Positions 48,664-57,627 of a stretch of 64,000 nt of DNA are shown in pieces. Below the pieces are notes generated by a model that saw nothing but the letters and a program-made list of their open reading frames with translations, had not been told where the DNA came from and did not search any database. Made by a program: the position numbers and the translations under genes. Every line of letters begins with the position of its first letter. The first letter of the stretch is position 1. This DNA is from Kluyvera georgiana ATCC 51603 (GTDB lineage: Bacteria > Pseudomonadota > Gammaproteobacteria > Enterobacterales > Enterobacteriaceae), in contig NZ_LXEU01000049.1 in the NCBI RefSeq assembly GCF_001654985.1, positions 124,001 to 188,000 of the forward strand. Reading direction: 5' to 3'.

Positions 48664-49086
48664 ATTTCTTTCTCTCCGGCCGCAACGACGTGGTATCGTT
48701 CTGCACTTTAAATAAATCTCATTCTCTTTTGATCATGCTATGCCGTTATGTAGTAGTCAATAGCGCTACATTACCGCTTCATTTCATCGGGCTTTTAACC
48801 TGCCGCTTGTCTTCCCGCTTTAAATGAGAGAAATAAAATCAAAAAAAATCAATTCTTTAATAGCATCACGCCTGTTTATCCCGTCCTCAATTATCGGCAT
48901 CGCCAGCGTTAAATAAATTTGTCATCGACTGCATTTACTACTACATCACTGCGTGATTGAATGATTCTCAATTACATATCCGGAGCATTTTTGGCGATGT
49001 GAACGGGTAGCTTTCGCAATTCAGGGCAATGATTTTTTAATTTTGGCTGCCATCTATCGGCAGTTTTTTTATGGGAAAACAGACAG
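48664..49086. promoter_or_regulatory. Divergent iron-locus promoter region with candidate Fur boxes
   Basis: A 423-bp AT-rich interval between the ATPase and receptor genes with no gene. Two Fur-like sequences are visible. AAATAAATCTCATTCTC (48710-48726; on the minus strand GAGAATGAGATTTATTT) is near the ATPase side. GATTGAATGATTCTCAATTA (48955-48974) is near the receptor side. Each matches the consensus GATAATGATAATCATTATC at roughly two thirds of positions. Confidence 0.55.
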
Positions 49087-51258
49087 ATGACACACTTCTC
49101 CCCGACGTTCACGGGCACAACCGGGCGCGCGCTATTTTCACTCCTCTTTCTGGGGGCCGTCAGTTCTCCTTCGCTGATGGCGGCTGAAACAACGCCCCGC
49201 AGCGACGACACGAAAAAAGAAGATGCGATGACGGTTATTGGCACGACCGCGCAGGCAGACCAGACCGTCACCGACGGCTACCAGCCCTTGAGCAGTTCTA
49301 CCGCCACGCTAACGTCGATGCCGCTGCTCGATATTCCGCAGGTCGTCAACACGGTGAGCGATAAAGTATTAGAAGATCAGCACGCCACCTCGCTGGACGA
49401 AGCGCTGTATAACGTGGCCAACGTGGTACAAACCAACACGCTTGGCGGCACCCAGGACGCGTTTACTCGCCGCGGCTTTGGCGCCAACCGCGACGGTTCG
49501 ATTATGACCAACGGCCTGCGTACCGTGCTGCCGCGCAGCTTCAACGCCGCCACTTCGCGCGTGGAGGTGCTAAAAGGCCCTGCTTCCACGCTGTACGGCA
49601 TCCTCGACCCGGGTGGATTAATTAACGTCGTGACCAAGCGCCCAGAGCGCATTTTCTCCGGCAATATTTCAGCGACGTCCAGCAGCTTTGGCGGCGGTAG
49701 CGGACAGATTGACGTTACCGGCCCCATTGAAGGCACCCAACTGGCCTATCGTCTGATTGGCGAATATCAGAATGAAGATTACTGGCGTAACTTCGGCAAG
49801 GAGCGCAGCAGTTTTATCGCCCCTTCCCTGACCTGGTTTGGCGACGACGCGACGGTTAACCTTTCGTGGTCGCACCGTAACTACAATACGCCGTTCGACC
49901 GCGGCACCATTTTCGATCTGAATACCGGTCAGGCGGTCAACGTACCGAGCAAGGTACGCTTCGACGAGCCGTTTAACATTACCGATGGCAATTCCGATCT
50001 GGCGCAGCTCAACGCCGAGTATCGTCTGAACAGCCAGTGGACCGCGCGTTTTGACTACAGCTTTAGCCAGGATATGTACAGTGACAACCAGGCTCGCGTG
50101 ATGGCCTACGATGCCAAAACCGGCAACCTGACCCGCCGTGTCGACGCGACGCAGGGCTCGACCCAACGGATGCATGCCACGCGGGCCGATTTGCAGGGCA
50201 ATGTGGTGATTGGCGGTTTCTATAATGAGTTGCTTACCGGCATCGCCTATGAAAATTATGACCTGCTGCGTACCGATATGATCCGCTGCAAAAACGTCAA
50301 GAACAGCCTCAACATCTATCACCCGATCTACGGGACGCTGGATAAATGCACCACCGTATCGGCGGCCGATAGCGATCAGCGCATTCAGCAGGAAACCTAC
50401 GCGACGTATTTGCAGGACGCGCTCTATTTGACGGATAAGTGGATTGCCGTGGCGGGCGTGCGCTATCAGTACTACACCCAGTACGCAGGAAAAGGTCGTC
50501 CGTTCAAAGAAAACACCGACAGCCGGGACGAAAAGCTGACGCCGAAGTTTGGCCTTGTGTACAAGGTGTCACCCACCGTTTCGCTGTTCGGCAACGTTGC
50601 GCAGTCGTTTATGCCGCAATCGTCCATCGCCAGCTATATTGGCGACCTACCGCCGGAAGAGTCCACGGCTTATGAAGTGGGGGCTAAATTCGACCTGTTC
50701 GACGGCGTGACCTCTAATATCACCTTCTTTGATATTCACAAACGTAACGTGCTTTATACCGAAACCATTGGCGACGAGACCTACGCCAAAACCGCGGGCA
50801 AAGTACGCTCGCGTGGGATTGAGGTGGATGTTGCCGGTTCGCTGAGTGAAAACCTTAACGTCATTGCCAGCTACGGCTACACCGATGCTAAAGTCGAGGA
50901 AGATCCGGAATACGCCGGTAAACCGCTGCCCAACGTGCCGCGCCATACCGGATCGCTGTTCCTGACCTATGACATTAACAACGTCTATGAGAGCAACACG
51001 CTCACGCTCGGCGCCGGGGGGCATGCGTTGAGCCGCCGCTCCGGTACCAACGGCGCAGATTACTACCTGCCCGGCTACGCGGTCGCGGATGTCTTTGCCG
51101 CCTACAGGATGAAGCTACAGTACCCGGTTACGTTGCAGGTGAACGTGAAGAACCTGTTCGACAAGACCTACTACACCTCATCGATAGCCAGCAATAATCT
51201 GGGTAACCAGATTGGCGACCCGCGCGAAGTGCAGTTTACGGTAAAAATGGCCTTCTGA
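49087..51258 (+). CDS. TonB-dependent siderophore receptor (FhuA/FcuA/FoxA-like)
   Basis: A 723-residue outer-membrane receptor. The signal peptide ends near SPSLMAAE. A TonB box-like DAMTVIG follows. The plug domain includes SLDEALYNVANVV and RVEVLKGPASTLYG, then PGGLINVVTKRP. The 22-strand barrel ends with YYTSSIASNNLGNQIGDPRE and a terminal aromatic (VKMAF). In shape and motifs it is closest to hydroxamate-type receptors such as FcuA/FoxA rather than E. coli FhuE. Recognition of a hydroxamate siderophore is inference. It is divergent from its ABC transporter. Confidence 0.92.
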   Translation: MTHFSPTFTGTTGRALFSLLFLGAVSSPSLMAAETTPRSDDTKKEDAMTVIGTTAQADQTVTDGYQPLSSSTATLTSMPLLDIPQVVNTVSDKVLEDQHATSLDEALYNVANVVQTNTLGGTQDAFTRRGFGANRDGSIMTNGLRTVLPRSFNAATSRVEVLKGPASTLYGILDPGGLINVVTKRPERIFSGNISATSSSFGGGSGQIDVTGPIEGTQLAYRLIGEYQNEDYWRNFGKERSSFIAPSLTWFGDDATVNLSWSHRNYNTPFDRGTIFDLNTGQAVNVPSKVRFDEPFNITDGNSDLAQLNAEYRLNSQWTARFDYSFSQDMYSDNQARVMAYDAKTGNLTRRVDATQGSTQRMHATRADLQGNVVIGGFYNELLTGIAYENYDLLRTDMIRCKNVKNSLNIYHPIYGTLDKCTTVSAADSDQRIQQETYATYLQDALYLTDKWIAVAGVRYQYYTQYAGKGRPFKENTDSRDEKLTPKFGLVYKVSPTVSLFGNVAQSFMPQSSIASYIGDLPPEESTAYEVGAKFDLFDGVTSNITFFDIHKRNVLYTETIGDETYAKTAGKVRSRGIEVDVAGSLSENLNVIASYGYTDAKVEEDPEYAGKPLPNVPRHTGSLFLTYDINNVYESNTLTLGAGGHALSRRSGTNGADYYLPGYAVADVFAAYRMKLQYPVTLQVNVKNLFDKTYYTSSIASNNLGNQIGDPREVQFTVKMAF

Positions 51259-51272
51259 TTTCGCCAACGCCC

Positions 51273-51297
51273 AGCCCTCTCTTAGCCAGAGAGGGCT
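51273..51297 (+). terminator. Hairpin after the receptor gene
   Basis: AGCCCTCTCT (51273-51282) pairs with AGAGAGGGCT (51288-51297). The following AACCTTTAC is a poor T tract. Confidence 0.6.
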
Positions 51298-51404
51298 AAC
51301 CTTTACATACTCTTTCAATCCCTCATCACTTCCCTACAGTCCGCTTACGCATAATAGTCGCTTTAACTTTTAGACAACATTTTTGACTTTGAGGGATTAG
51401 AGTG

Positions 51405-52364
51405 ATGCGTCAAGCTCTGCAACTTTCACGCTGGCTAGCAGGATTGCTCCTTGCCGTCAGCGTTGCGCTGCCAGCCAGCGCCAACTCCTGGCCACTGCCG
51501 CCGCCGGGTAGCCGTCTGGTGGGCGAAAACCGTTTTCACGTCGTCGACAACAGCGGTGGCTCACTGGAAGCTATCGCCAAGAAATACAACGTGGGTTTCC
51601 TGGCGCTGTTGCAGGCTAACCCTGGCGTCGATCCGTATGTGCCTCGCGCAGGCAGCGTACTCACTATCCCGCTGCAAACACTGCTCCCCGACGTACCGCG
51701 TGAAGGCATCGTACTGAACCTGGCCGAGCTGCGGCTGTACTACTACCCGCCGGGCAGTAAAACCGTAACCGTCTACCCTATCGGCATCGGTCAACTTGGC
51801 GGCACCACGGTGACCCCCACCATGGTCACCACCGTTTCAGATAAGCGCGCCAACCCAACCTGGACGCCAACCGCCAATATCCGCGCGCGCTATCGCGCTC
51901 AGGGTGTTGAGCTGCCAGCGGTAATGCCTGCCGGACCGGATAACCCGATGGGGCATCACGCCATTCGTCTTGCGGCCTACGGCGGCGTATATCTGCTACA
52001 CGGCACCAACGCCGATTTTGGTATCGGGATGCGCGTCAGTTCAGGCTGTATTCGCCTACGTGATAACGACATTAAAGCCCTTTTCGATCAGGTCACGCCG
52101 GGCACGAAGGTAAACATTATCAATACGCCGATTAAAGCGTCTATTGAACCAAACGGCGTCCATCTCGTGGAGGTTCATCAACCGCTGTCCGAGCATATTG
52201 ATGATAACCCGCAGACCCTGCCGATTGTGCTTAACGCCGGGATAAAGGCCTTTAGCCAGAACCCTGCTACCGATAGCGACGTGATGAAAAAAGTGATGGA
52301 TGTACGCTCCGGGATGCCGGTTGATGTCACCCGTCATCACGATATTGCGCAGCAAAATATGTAG
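51405..52364 (+). CDS. ldtC: LdtC (YcfS), L,D-transpeptidase attaching Lpp to peptidoglycan
   Basis: A 319-residue periplasmic enzyme. The signal peptide (ALQLSRWLAGLLLAVSVALPASA) is followed by a LysM-like segment (FHVVDNSGGSLEAIAKKYNV) and a YkuD domain with HGTNADFG and SSGCIRLRDND, whose Cys is catalytic. It links murein tetrapeptides to the Lpp lysine. Start ATG 51405 or GTG 51402 differ by one residue; GAGGGAT lies just upstream. In K-12 ldtC borders mfd; here it borders the receptor. Confidence 0.96.
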   Translation: MRQALQLSRWLAGLLLAVSVALPASANSWPLPPPGSRLVGENRFHVVDNSGGSLEAIAKKYNVGFLALLQANPGVDPYVPRAGSVLTIPLQTLLPDVPREGIVLNLAELRLYYYPPGSKTVTVYPIGIGQLGGTTVTPTMVTTVSDKRANPTWTPTANIRARYRAQGVELPAVMPAGPDNPMGHHAIRLAAYGGVYLLHGTNADFGIGMRVSSGCIRLRDNDIKALFDQVTPGTKVNIINTPIKASIEPNGVHLVEVHQPLSEHIDDNPQTLPIVLNAGIKAFSQNPATDSDVMKKVMDVRSGMPVDVTRHHDIAQQNM

Positions 52365-52381
52365 TGGAAAATCGAAAGTAA

Positions 52382-52416
52382 AAGGCCCTGAGCGTATTCC
52401 GCTCAGGGCCTTTTTT
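52382..52416. terminator. Bidirectional terminator between ldtC and bhsA
   Basis: GGCCCTGAGCG (52384-52394) pairs with CGCTCAGGGCC (52400-52410), preceded by AAA and followed by T6. Confidence 0.92.
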
Positions 52417-52452
52417 ATAGCAGTGGCATAAGCATTATGAGGGTTTTAACGC

Positions 52453-52710
52453 TTATTTATAGATTACCGCGGTACCGTGGAGGGAGTTCGGACCGCTAAC
52501 GGAAGTGATGCGGAAAGATTTCGCACCCATTTCATCGGCTTTCTGAGACAGCTCTTGTTCCAGAGAAGCCAGGTTCGGACCTGCAGATGCGGCAATGTTG
52601 CCGACTTTGTGCTGATCTGCCGGAGTGGATTGCACTTCAACAGCGGCAAAGCTTGCAAATGACAGTGAACTTAGGACTGCGGCGATAGCCAGGGTTTTTA
52701 CGTTTTTCAT
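52453..52710 (-). CDS. bhsA: BhsA (YcfR/ComC), stress-induced outer-membrane protein
   Basis: An 85-residue YhcN/BhsA/McbA-family protein. The signal peptide KTLAIAAVLSSLSFASFAA precedes the domain VEVQSTPADQHKVGNIAASA and KSFRITSVSGPNSLHGTAVIYK. In E. coli it is induced by copper, acid and other stress, lowers copper permeability and affects biofilm formation. The ATG at 52710 follows AAGGTAAAAATT. It is divergent from comR, its known repressor in E. coli. Confidence 0.97.
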   Translation of the reverse strand: MKNVKTLAIAAVLSSLSFASFAAVEVQSTPADQHKVGNIAASAGPNLASLEQELSQKADEMGAKSFRITSVSGPNSLHGTAVIYK

Positions 52711-52836
52711 AATTTTTACCTTGCAGATGAATTTTTGTAGGTCAGACTTTATTAACTTAACGATCGATAAATTAATAATAATGAGATCCAGGTCACACGT
52801 CAACGTATTTTTATAACGATCATTTATTTAATTAGA

Positions 52837-52859
52837 ATTCATATATTTTTCATATGAAT
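52837..52859. promoter_or_regulatory. Palindrome between bhsA and comR, candidate ComR operator
   Basis: ATTCATAT (52837-52844) and ATATGAAT (52852-52859) are perfect 8-bp inverted arms around a 7-bp centre. They lie in the divergent region and are flanked by two GAATTC sequences (52835-52840 and 52865-52870). Confidence 0.55.
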
Positions 52860-52955
52860 ATGTTGAATTCTTTTTTGCGACGGAAGCGCTGGCCCCCACC
52901 GATAATTATTTTTATAATGAGCATTCACTAAACACCGACTGAGGTAGGCGGCACG

Positions 52956-53591
52956 ATGACAACTGACACGCAAAGTTGCGCGAAAAAAGGCCGTGGTCGA
53001 CCTAAAGTATTCGACCGGGAAGCGGCGCTGGATAAAGCGATGACGCTGTTCTGGCAGTATGGCTATGAAGCAACATCCCTTTCCGATCTTGTCGAAGCCA
53101 CCGGCGCCAAGGCGCCGACGCTGTACGCTGAATTTGTGAATAAAGAAGGGCTATTCCGCGCCGTTCTCGATCACTACATCAACCGTTTTGCGTCAAAAAA
53201 TGAAGCCTGTCTGTTCTGCGATGACCAGACGCTGCTGGAGGCGCTTCGTCACTATTTCACCGCCGTCGCCACCTGCTTTACCAGCAAAGACACGCCGGCG
53301 GGCTGCTTTATGATCAACACATCTGCCGCCCTGGCCGCTTCTTCCAAAGAAATTGCGAAGACCATTAAGTCGCGTCACGCGGTACAGGAACAGACGCTAT
53401 GCCAGTTCTTACAGCTGCGTCAGGCGCGCGGGGAAATCCCGGCAGAGAAAAACGTCGCCGAGCTGGCGCAGTTTCTGAGCTGTATTTTGCAGGGAATGTC
53501 GATTAGCGCTCGCGAAGGGGCGAGCTTTGAAACGCTGATGCAGATTACCGAAACCACCCTGCGCCTGTGGCCACAGATGATTGCCGTATAA
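52956..53591 (+). CDS. comR: ComR (YcfQ), TetR-family copper-responsive repressor
   Basis: A 211-residue TetR regulator. The HTH is YEATSLSDLVEATGAKAPTLYAEF. The C-terminal ligand domain contains CLFCDDQ and CFTSKDTPAGCFM, cysteines that may bind copper. In E. coli it represses bhsA/comC until copper is present. The start follows GAGGTAGGCGGC. The C-terminal end (RLWPQMIAV) runs into the shared terminator with ycfJ. Confidence 0.93.
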   Translation: MTTDTQSCAKKGRGRPKVFDREAALDKAMTLFWQYGYEATSLSDLVEATGAKAPTLYAEFVNKEGLFRAVLDHYINRFASKNEACLFCDDQTLLEALRHYFTAVATCFTSKDTPAGCFMINTSAALAASSKEIAKTIKSRHAVQEQTLCQFLQLRQARGEIPAEKNVAELAQFLSCILQGMSISAREGASFETLMQITETTLRLWPQMIAV

Positions 53592-53625
53592 AAAAACGCC
53601 CCTCAGTCCGGGTGACGGAGGGGCG
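53590..53625. terminator. Bidirectional terminator between comR and ycfJ
   Basis: CGCCCCTC (53597-53604) pairs with GAGGGGCG (53618-53625). The A6 on the left gives a T tract on the minus strand, so it mainly ends ycfJ. Confidence 0.88.
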
Positions 53626-53646
53626 AATCAGCACACTCACACTTTT

Positions 53647-54183
53647 TTAGGCTTTATTCAGTACCAGCTGACCATTGCTATCCAGCGGAATCTGGCTGCC
53701 GGGCTGTTTATCCATGCGGATTTTGCCCTGCTGGTCGCCGATTTTGTAAGTCACATCATATCCGAGGGTTTTCTCGGACTTGTCGTATACCGTTTTACAG
53801 CGCTGTTCCGTCGTGGTGTAGGTGTCGTTATTCTGCATCGCACCTTGCACCTGGTTACCCGCATAGCCGCCCCCCAAAGCACCGACGACGGTCGCGACGT
53901 CTTTACCGCGGCCACCGCCAAACTGGTGCCCGATGACCCCACCGGCAACGGCGCCCAGCACCGAGCCGGCGATACGGTTTTCATCCTGTACCGGACGACG
54001 GTGCGTGACCGTCACGTTGCGGCACTCCTGACGCGGGTTTTTAACGGTTTCCTTGATTGGCGTAGCGGAGATCACCTGCGCATACTGCGGGCCACGATCG
54101 AATACGTTCATGCTCGCTACGGCGGCAACCCCGAGAGCAGCTGCAACGCCAATACCAATACCCGCCAACATTGATTTATTCAC
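53647..54183 (-). CDS. ycfJ: YcfJ, glycine-zipper 2TM-domain protein
   Basis: A 178-residue envelope protein. It has an N-terminal hydrophobic segment (MLAGIGIGVAAALGVAAVA) and a glycine-zipper pair (GSVLGAVAGGVIGHQFGGGRG and TVVGALGGGYAGNQVQG). The C-terminal domain contains the cysteines of CRNVTV and QRCKTVYDK. It belongs to the 17-kDa surface-antigen-like family, with biofilm effects reported in E. coli. The start is ATG at 54183 with GGAGGAAG upstream. Confidence 0.95.
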   Translation of the reverse strand: MNKSMLAGIGIGVAAALGVAAVASMNVFDRGPQYAQVISATPIKETVKNPRQECRNVTVTHRRPVQDENRIAGSVLGAVAGGVIGHQFGGGRGKDVATVVGALGGGYAGNQVQGAMQNNDTYTTTEQRCKTVYDKSEKTLGYDVTYKIGDQQGKIRMDKQPGSQIPLDSNGQLVLNKA

Positions 54184-54326
54184 GGGACTTCCTCCTTTGT
54201 TGCTATTGCTAACAATTGTGCAACTTAAGTCAAACCATGACTATCAGACAAAAACTCAAAAGCAGGATTTTATGTGGGATTAGAGATGTTTGAGAGAATT
54301 CTGAAGGTAGAGGCAGGTAACAATTG

Positions 54327-54426
54327 AAAGCGCTGATAAGCGCAGCGCTTTGGGCGGAACATTGGCGCACATTGCCGGATGGCGCTGCGCTTATCCGGCC
54401 TACATGCATCACAACATGCAGGCCGG
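54327..54426. repeat. BIME: REP elements between ycfJ and ndh
   Basis: GCCGGATGGCGCTGCGCTTA through GGCCTAC (54374-54403) is a classical REP. A second, degenerate copy in the opposite orientation, GCTGATAAGCGCAGCGC, lies just left of it. CCGGCCTACATG (54395-54406) and CATGCAGGCCGG (54415-54426) form a further near-perfect inverted repeat. The set is 17 bases from the ndh stop and could stabilise its 3' end. Confidence 0.85.
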
Positions 54427-54442
54427 GAGCCTTAAAACGCGA

Positions 54443-55747
54443 TTAGTGCAGTTTCAGGCGCGGACGGATCACGCGGTTGATACTGCCCACCAGCATCATC
54501 AGGCCGGTTTTCACGTAGCCGTGCAGCGCAATCTGATGCATACGGTACAGCGAGATATAGACCATACGCGCGATACGCCCTTCGATCATCATCGAACCAC
54601 GCATCAGGTTACCCATCAGGCTGCCGACAGTTGAATAGTTGGAGAGCGATACCAGTGAACCGTGATCCTTATAGGTATACGGCTTCAGCTCTTTACCCTT
54701 CATCTGCGCCAGAATGTTGTTCAGCGCACAGGTCGCCATCTGGTGCGCCGCCTGAGCGCGCGGCGGCACAAAGCCCCCTTCCGGACGGGCGCAAGAAGCA
54801 CAGTCGCCGATAGCGTAGATATCCTGATCGCGGGTGGTTTGCAGCGTCGGCTCAACCACCAGCTGATTGATGCGGTTAGTTTCCAGGCCGCCGATCTCTT
54901 TCATGAAATCTGGCGCTTTAATACCCGCCGCCCATACCATCAGATCGGCCTCAATATATTCGCCGTCTTTCGTATGCAGACCGCCTTCATCGGCGCTGGT
55001 CACCATCGTCTGGGTCAGCACGCGCACGCCCATTTTAGTCAGTTCGCTGTGAGCTGCGCCGGAAATACGCGGCGGCAACGCAGGCAGAATCCGTTCACCG
55101 GCCTCTACCAGAGTGACGTTCAGCGCTTCGTTGTTCAACCCTTTGTAGCCATAGCTGTGCAGCTGTTTCACCGCGTTGTGCAGTTCAGCGGACAGCTCAA
55201 CGCCGGTCGCGCCGCCGCCAACAATGGCGATGTTCACCTTGCCGTTCGCGCCAAGGTTAGCGGAATATTTCAGGAACAGGTTGAGCATTTCCTGATGGAA
55301 ACGACGCGCCTGGTGCGGGTTATCAAGGAAGATGCAGTGCTCTTTCACGCCCGGCGTATTGAAGTCGTTTGAGGTGCTGCCCAACGCCATCACCAGCGTG
55401 TCGTACGCCAGCTTGCGCTCAGGCACCAGCAGTTCGCCCTTCTCATCGCGCAGTTCTGCCAGGGTGATGGTTTTCGCTTCGCGGTTGATATCCATCACCG
55501 ACCCCAGCTGGAACTGGAAGTGGTGATTACGCGCATGCGCCAGATAGCTCAATGCATCGACACCTTCGTCCAGAGAACCGGTCGCCACCTCGTGCAGCAG
55601 CGGTTTCCACAGGTGGCTATGATTGCGATCCACCAGCGTAATTTTGGCTTTTTTACCCCGGCCAAGTTTGCGTCCCAACTGGGTAGCCAGTTCCAGGCCG
55701 CCAGCGCCGCCACCTACAATTACAATTTTCTTCATTGGCGTAGTCAC
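54443..55747 (-). CDS. ndh: NADH dehydrogenase II (NDH-2)
   Basis: Single-subunit, non-proton-pumping NADH:ubiquinone reductase of 434 residues. The FAD motif is [18 protein letters not shown], and the NADH motif is [29 protein letters not shown] and YAIGDCA are the second FAD-contacting segments. The C-terminal amphipathic and membrane-interacting region ends [15 protein letters not shown]. The first in-frame ATG is kept at 55747 (MTTPMKK). PdhR and FNR boxes lie upstream. Confidence 0.97.
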   Translation of the reverse strand: MTTPMKKIVIVGGGAGGLELATQLGRKLGRGKKAKITLVDRNHSHLWKPLLHEVATGSLDEGVDALSYLAHARNHHFQFQLGSVMDINREAKTITLAELRDEKGELLVPERKLAYDTLVMALGSTSNDFNTPGVKEHCIFLDNPHQARRFHQEMLNLFLKYSANLGANGKVNIAIVGGGATGVELSAELHNAVKQLHSYGYKGLNNEALNVTLVEAGERILPALPPRISGAAHSELTKMGVRVLTQTMVTSADEGGLHTKDGEYIEADLMVWAAGIKAPDFMKEIGGLETNRINQLVVEPTLQTTRDQDIYAIGDCASCARPEGGFVPPRAQAAHQMATCALNNILAQMKGKELKPYTYKDHGSLVSLSNYSTVGSLMGNLMRGSMMIEGRIARMVYISLYRMHQIALHGYVKTGLMMLVGSINRVIRPRLKLH

Positions 55748-55867
55748 GAGACCCCCTTAAAATTTATTAACCAATTGTTAATTAAAAGTTATTAATTTAG
55801 CTCTTAGTTAACAACAAGTTACTCACAAGAAACCATTCAGCTGCAATGAGAATAACATGAATGGTGC

Positions 55868-55882
55868 ATTGGTCATACCAAA
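55868..55882 (-). promoter_or_regulatory. PdhR operator upstream of ndh
   Basis: ATTGGT-CAT-ACCAAA matches the PdhR consensus ATTGGTNNNACCAAT at all but the last position. Repression of ndh by PdhR is established in E. coli. It is about 120 bases upstream of the start. Confidence 0.8.
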
Positions 55883-55883
55883 A

Positions 55884-55897
55884 TTGATGTGTATCAA
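55884..55897 (-). promoter_or_regulatory. FNR box upstream of ndh
   Basis: TTGAT-GTGT-ATCAA is a perfect match to the FNR consensus TTGATNNNNATCAA. It starts one base after the PdhR box. FNR represses ndh without oxygen in E. coli. Confidence 0.85.
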
Positions 55898-55970
55898 GTT
55901 TTATCGCGCAGAAGTTGAGCGAACGGCATTGCGGTCGGCGAAAGAGGTGTCGGCGGGGTTAAAAATTAAC

Positions 55971-56006
55971 AAAAAAAAGCCCCGACAGCCCAAAGCCGTC
56001 GGGGCT
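55971..56006 (-). terminator. Terminator of the hinT-to-ycfP transcription unit
   Basis: AGCCCCGAC (55978-55986) pairs with GTCGGGGCT (55998-56006); on the minus strand it is followed by T7. It lies 15 bases after the ycfP stop. Confidence 0.9.
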
Positions 56007-56020
56007 TCTCAGACGAAAAT

Positions 56021-56563
56021 TTAGCCTAACGTTTTGAACGCTTTAATTCGCTGCAGATGCGGCGAAATGTTTTTAAACTTATGCCCCTGCTCTTCGTCCC
56101 AGATGATCTCATAGTAGTGATGCAGCATTTCTGCTGAACGCTGGCTATTAAGCGCCTCATCATGACGAGAGAGGATAGCCAGGCAACGGTCACGGTTCTT
56201 CTCGCGGAAGTTGTTCACACATTTAGTGGCAATATCCACGTACTCTTCCGGACGATCGATCTTGCCGTCCATATTCTCGTTCGGGAACAGGTTCGGGTTA
56301 AACATCACCTGGCGAATATCGCACAGAAAACCAATACGCTCCGCCCAGTAGCCGCCCAGCCCTACGCCACAAATCAGCGGGCGCTCATCGGCGTTTAACT
56401 GCAGCATTTTGTCGACTTCTTTCAACAGATGCTGCATATCATGTTTCGGATGCCGCGTGCTGTAGCTAATCAACCGCACGTCCGGATCGATAAACTGCAG
56501 TTGCAGCACTTTCTCATGGTTACCTGGGCTATTCGAGTCAAAACCGTGTAAATAGATAATCAT
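56021..56563 (-). CDS. ycfP: YcfP, alpha/beta-hydrolase-like protein (UPF0227)
   Basis: A 180-residue protein with an alpha/beta-hydrolase fold: [18 protein letters not shown] and the elbow [14 protein letters not shown]. The usual nucleophile of the G-x-S-x-G elbow is leucine here (GVGLGG), as in E. coli YcfP, so classical esterase activity is doubtful. The function is unknown. It is the last gene of the nagZ-containing run and is followed by a terminator. Confidence 0.95.
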   Translation of the reverse strand: MIIYLHGFDSNSPGNHEKVLQLQFIDPDVRLISYSTRHPKHDMQHLLKEVDKMLQLNADERPLICGVGLGGYWAERIGFLCDIRQVMFNPNLFPNENMDGKIDRPEEYVDIATKCVNNFREKNRDRCLAILSRHDEALNSQRSAEMLHHYYEIIWDEEQGHKFKNISPHLQRIKAFKTLG

Positions 56564-56601
56564 CGCGTCCTCACCACACCATTACTCCCACACCGGGAGG
56601 G

Positions 56602-57627
56602 TTAATGACCAGCCTTCACTTCCTGCCAGCGTTCGTGGAGTTGCTCCAACTGAGCGCTAACCGTTTTCCAGCGGGCGGAGTCCATCAGTTCCTGACGGCT
56701 AAATGAACCTTTATGATACAACTTCGTAACACGTTCTGCGTTGATCGGCGACAGGTTATCCAGCACGCTCACCGCACCTTTACGATTATTGCAGACGAGG
56801 ATCATATCGCAACCGGCATCGAGCGACGCCTGACCGCGCTCAGCATAGCTGCCCATAATCGCCGCGCCCTCCATTGACAGATCGTCAGAGAAAATCACGC
56901 CCTCAAAACCTAACTCACCGCGCAGCACGGTTTTCAGCCAGTGCGCAGAGCCGCTGGCTGGGCGCGGATCAACGGCGTCGTAAATAACGTGCGCAGGCAT
57001 AATAGCGTCGAGCGCGTTTTCGCTAATCAGCGTTTTAAACACCGCCATGTCCTTCGCGCGGATGTCCGCTTCCGGACGCGAATCGTGCGGTGTCTCTTTA
57101 TGCGAATCGGCGGTGACCGCACCGTGGCCCGGGAAGTGTTTACCCGTGGTTTTCATCCCGGCGGCGTGCATGCCGTCAATAAAATGGCGCGCCATCAGCA
57201 GCGCTTTCTGCGGATCCTCATGATAAGAACGCTCGCCAATGGCGGTACAGATATGGCCCACGTCCAATACCGGCGCGAAGCTGATATCAATATCCATTGC
57301 GATCATCTCACTGGCCATCAGCCAGCCCGCATCGACCGCCATCCGGCCCCCGTCCTCTTCCCCGAGCACCGCCGCAAAAGACTGCGCGGCCGGTAAACGC
57401 GTGAACCCTTCGCGGAAACGCTGTACGCGGCCACCTTCCTGATCGACGGCCACCACCAGTCGGTTACGCGAGGCGCTGCGAATCTGGCGGACCAGTTCAC
57501 GAAGCTGCTCAGGGTCGTGGTAATTACGGGTAAACAGAATTAAACCGCCAACCAGCGGGTGTGCCAGAATCTCACGTTCTTCGGCATCCAGCTCGTAGCC
57601 TTCCACATCCAACATTACTGGCCCCAC
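56602..57627 (-). CDS. nagZ: Beta-N-acetylhexosaminidase NagZ
   Basis: Cytosolic enzyme of 341 residues, a glycoside hydrolase of family 3. It removes GlcNAc from anhydromuropeptides in cell-wall recycling, controlling AmpC-inducing signals in species with inducible AmpC. The mobile loop [20 protein letters not shown] holds the catalytic His. The nucleophile Asp is in [10 protein letters not shown]. The start is GTG 57627 with GGAGGCC upstream, as in E. coli. It overlaps the 3' end of thiK by 13 bases. Confidence 0.97.
   Translation of the reverse strand: MGPVMLDVEGYELDAEEREILAHPLVGGLILFTRNYHDPEQLRELVRQIRSASRNRLVVAVDQEGGRVQRFREGFTRLPAAQSFAAVLGEEDGGRMAVDAGWLMASEMIAMDIDISFAPVLDVGHICTAIGERSYHEDPQKALLMARHFIDGMHAAGMKTTGKHFPGHGAVTADSHKETPHDSRPEADIRAKDMAVFKTLISENALDAIMPAHVIYDAVDPRPASGSAHWLKTVLRGELGFEGVIFSDDLSMEGAAIMGSYAERGQASLDAGCDMILVCNNRKGAVSVLDNLSPINAERVTKLYHKGSFSRQELMDSARWKTVSAQLEQLHERWQEVKAGH

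Noticed and set aside
49087..51258. Receptor as FhuE because it sits near hinT-side genes as in K-12
   Set aside because: The sequence is not FhuE-like in plug or C-terminus; it resembles FcuA/FoxA-type receptors, and it lies on the far side of ldtC.
56021..56563. ycfP as a broken hydrolase because the nucleophile elbow lacks serine
   Set aside because: The same GVGLGG sequence is found in E. coli YcfP, so it is the family norm and not a mutation.
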